A stretch of DNA of 64,000 nucleotides from Bacteroidales bacterium (GTDB lineage: Bacteria; Bacteroidota; Bacteroidia; Bacteroidales; UBA7332): assembly GCA_028687995.1 (NCBI GenBank), contig JAQTZA010000004.1, forward strand, positions 124,001-188,000. The letters run 5' to 3'. The notes beneath the pieces are model-generated. The model was not told where the DNA came from and did not search any database. It worked only from the letters and a program-made list of their open reading frames with translations. Made by a program: the position numbers and the translations under genes. Of the stretch, positions 62,167-64,000 are shown one piece after another (position 1 is the first letter of the stretch; every line of letters starts with the position of its first letter).

Positions 62167-63999
62167 TTAATGCGGCTTTATGGGAGGTGCAAATTCTTTG
62201 AAATATGGGTAAGAAGAGGTTTCATCAATCGTCCAAATTGTATCAAAATCCCATCCGACAAACGAGGCTTTTAACTTCATATTGGTTGGTGAAAGTGTTT
62301 CAGAAACACCTGCGTATTGAGCTATTGAGCCAGCTTCATTTCCGCTATTTTTGGTTATTGAGGCACCTTCTTCATGATAAATGCCTGTGATCTTACCATT
62401 GGTTAGTGAAGTATTCCAGCCATATCCATTGTTGTTTCCCACAATGAAACCAGCATTTGTAGAAAGGACACCCACTATGTAGCAGTTTCGAATCTCAATA
62501 CTGGTTTGTCCAGAATTTTGATTTGAGTATTGACCAACTAAGGCTGCAGCTCGATTTTCATTTAATCCCGACATATCGCCACAAAAATAGGAGTCTCTCA
62601 GAATGGAGTATTGCGATCCAAAACCGAGCAATCCTCCACTATTGTATGCTGTTGTCACATTTTCAAGAGCGACTACACCTGAGGTGTAGCAACGCTCCAC
62701 AACGGCGTAATTTGCACCAACCACACCACCCATTCGCATAATCGTACTTTTGATGTTTCCTTCGTGTGCACAATAGCGAACAGTTCCATAGTTGAGTCCT
62801 ACCACACCACCGTTGTCATTTTTAGCACCCACCACTCCATTAGTCGATTTGTTGATACAGTATTCTACCAAAATGTTGTCTTTTCGGTTTACATTCACGG
62901 CTAAATCACTGGCACAAGTACCAACTACTCCACCCGATTGTCCTCCGGTAAAGGCGAATGTGGCATAATTATTACAATGTGAAATAAGTGAATAATTGTT
63001 TGCTCTACCCACAATACAACCAGAGCCTGCACCCGAAGAGGTCACTGTGCCATAGACTGACAGATTTTTCACTTCAGCATTTAGAGTGGCAGTGCCTTCT
63101 ATAAATCCTATAAATCCGGCATTGGCAGCGGTTGATGTTATGGTTAAATCGGTAATCATTTTGTTGTTACCGTCGTAAATTCCCTTAAATCTATTGGTTG
63201 TGCTTCCAATAGGAATCCAATTACTAAACTCAGCTAATGAAATATCAGATGTTTGTTTCAAGAAAATTCCTTCATACGTATTTCCCGAATTCACGGCATC
63301 GGCAATTAGTTTTAGTTGAGTAGCATTCGCAATTGTGATGGGTCGTGCAGGAGAATCTCCGCCAAACATTTTCAGTGCGTTGTCCCAATGTTCTGAAGGT
63401 GAAATGTGATCGCTACTTGCAATAATATTTACAAATCCGCCAATATCTACTGATGTGGCATCGGTATATTTTACCGTTTTTATCACATAATTGCCAACAG
63501 CAACATTTTCGTAGAGCAAAATAGAAGTTCCGCTTCCATCCACATTGACTTCCCCTGGCATGATGAGCGCACTACCTGAAGGTTGAGGTTCGAGCGTAAT
63601 GTTGGCTTGTCCATCCTTCAAAATACCACTCATTCCTACAATTCGAATGCTTTGAGCATCAATCCTGGTGGCTTGCTTTACAGTTAAAGATGCTTGAACG
63701 GGAGAAGTCACATTAACTCCTTCTACCAATAATTTGGCACTTCGGGGATTGTCGTAAGATGGATTTCCGGTAGCGTTTATGGAAATTGAAGCCCCTTTAC
63801 TTCCCTGACTATTGGCTGGAGAAACGGCAGAAAGCCAAGTGGCCGGAGTTTCGGGTGTACTAATCTCTGAAAATGAGAATTTCCAGTCAATGTTGGAGAC
63901 AATTCGGAACCCAGAATTTCCGCCCATTCTACTAACATTTAATTCACTGATTTCATCACCATCTGCATTTACTAATTTGATAAATGGAGCACGACCTGC
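62167..63999 (-). CDS. BACON/GLUG surface protein, N-terminus beyond window
   Basis: At least 610 residues; the frame is open to the window end, so the ATG at 63927 is not the true start. Near it a BACON-like domain can be seen (FRIVSNIDWKFSFSE...ATWLSAVSPANSQGSKGASISI...KQATRI), then a spacer with ASSDHISPSEHWDN, and at ~200-560 repeated GLUG-type units (GGVVGTCA, GGVVGLNYG, GGVVGANYA, GGLLGFGS and similar) as in secreted Bacteroidota adhesins or glycan-binding proteins. The C terminus (SSYPYFKEFAPP) is short. Starts the run sulfatase-GH3 and may bind the substrate glycan. Confidence 0.8.
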   Translation of the reverse strand, partial: AGRAPFIKLVNADGDEISELNVSRMGGNSGFRIVSNIDWKFSFSEISTPETPATWLSAVSPANSQGSKGASISINATGNPSYDNPRSAKLLVEGVNVTSPVQASLTVKQATRIDAQSIRIVGMSGILKDGQANITLEPQPSGSALIMPGEVNVDGSGTSILLYENVAVGNYVIKTVKYTDATSVDIGGFVNIIASSDHISPSEHWDNALKMFGGDSPARPITIANATQLKLIADAVNSGNTYEGIFLKQTSDISLAEFSNWIPIGSTTNRFKGIYDGNNKMITDLTITSTAANAGFIGFIEGTATLNAEVKNLSVYGTVTSSGAGSGCIVGRANNYSLISHCNNYATFAFTGGQSGGVVGTCASDLAVNVNRKDNILVEYCINKSTNGVVGAKNDNGGVVGLNYGTVRYCAHEGNIKSTIMRMGGVVGANYAVVERCYTSGVVALENVTTAYNSGGLLGFGSQYSILRDSYFCGDMSGLNENRAAALVGQYSNQNSGQTSIEIRNCYIVGVLSTNAGFIVGNNNGYGWNTSLTNGKITGIYHEEGASITKNSGNEAGSIAQYAGVSETLSPTNMKLKASFVGWDFDTIWTIDETSSYPYFKEFAPPIKPH

Positions 64000-64000
64000 T

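Noticed and set aside
1-64000. tRNA, rRNA, tmRNA, riboswitch or transposase genes
   Set aside because: None was recognised when reading the gaps; absence is by eye only and a dedicated scan could still find one.

Overview
The window reads as chromosomal DNA of a member of the Bacteroidota, most likely order Bacteroidales. The evidence is several TAnnTTTG -7 promoter boxes, a protein with a type IX secretion (T9SS) C-terminal sorting domain, BACON and GLUG surface modules, a Ser-type sulfatase beside a GH3 glycosidase, a GtrA/PriA/Der/Era/FabH housekeeping backbone and an argR-GNAT-argG-argC-argD cluster. The T9SS domain argues against Bacteroides itself; a Paludibacter-like relative is a guess, not a demonstration.

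Layout. 1-3.5 kb: 3' part of gltD and a long-form purF. 3.5-5.3 kb: a small accessory patch in which a DUF3592 membrane protein and a barstar-like protein are separated by copies of a ~121 bp fold-back repeat. 5.3-10.3 kb: a CBM9-like secreted protein, a beta-barrel protein, GtrA and PriA. 10.3-12.6 kb: an inserted segment with a T9SS cargo gene and a displaced second copy of the der 3' end. 12.6-18.3 kb, minus strand: der, mntH, era, fabH, rpmF, yceD (GTPases, metal uptake, fatty acid initiation and ribosome functions). 18.3-24.7 kb: a membrane histidine kinase, then the arginine genes with their repressor. 24.8-34.7 kb: rnhB, nnr, parC-type topoisomerase A, yaaA, a YjdF-like membrane protein, a GNAT enzyme and a membrane pyrophosphatase. 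34.8-39.9 kb: TonB-dependent receptor, flavodoxin-fold oxidoreductase and a LytS/LytTR pair.

40-50 kb is an accessory region. Three different AAA_14/DUF4143 ATPases lie around a solitary PGN_0703-like nuclease and a marR-emrA-emrB-tolC efflux operon. Each ATPase gene is preceded by its own short repeated palindromes or direct repeats spaced about three helical turns apart, and a fourth, orphan array of the same design sits beside a gene remnant. 50-58 kb: DEAD-box helicase, SGNH esterase, metallophosphoesterase, a histidine kinase/response regulator pair, a possible structured RNA, a leucine-rich-repeat protein, and a PAS kinase-receiver hybrid with a single-domain receiver. 58-64 kb, minus strand: BACON/GLUG surface protein (cut by the window end), sulfatase and GH3 glycosidase, probably a polysaccharide-degradation operon.

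The observations most worth following are the repeat-flanked cassette patch (3.56-5.3 kb), the synonymous-only der 3' duplication (10.3 versus 12.6 kb), the iterated operators in front of the AAA_14 genes, and the candidate RNA at 55.06-55.29 kb. No tRNA, rRNA, CRISPR array, integrase or transposase gene was recognised.
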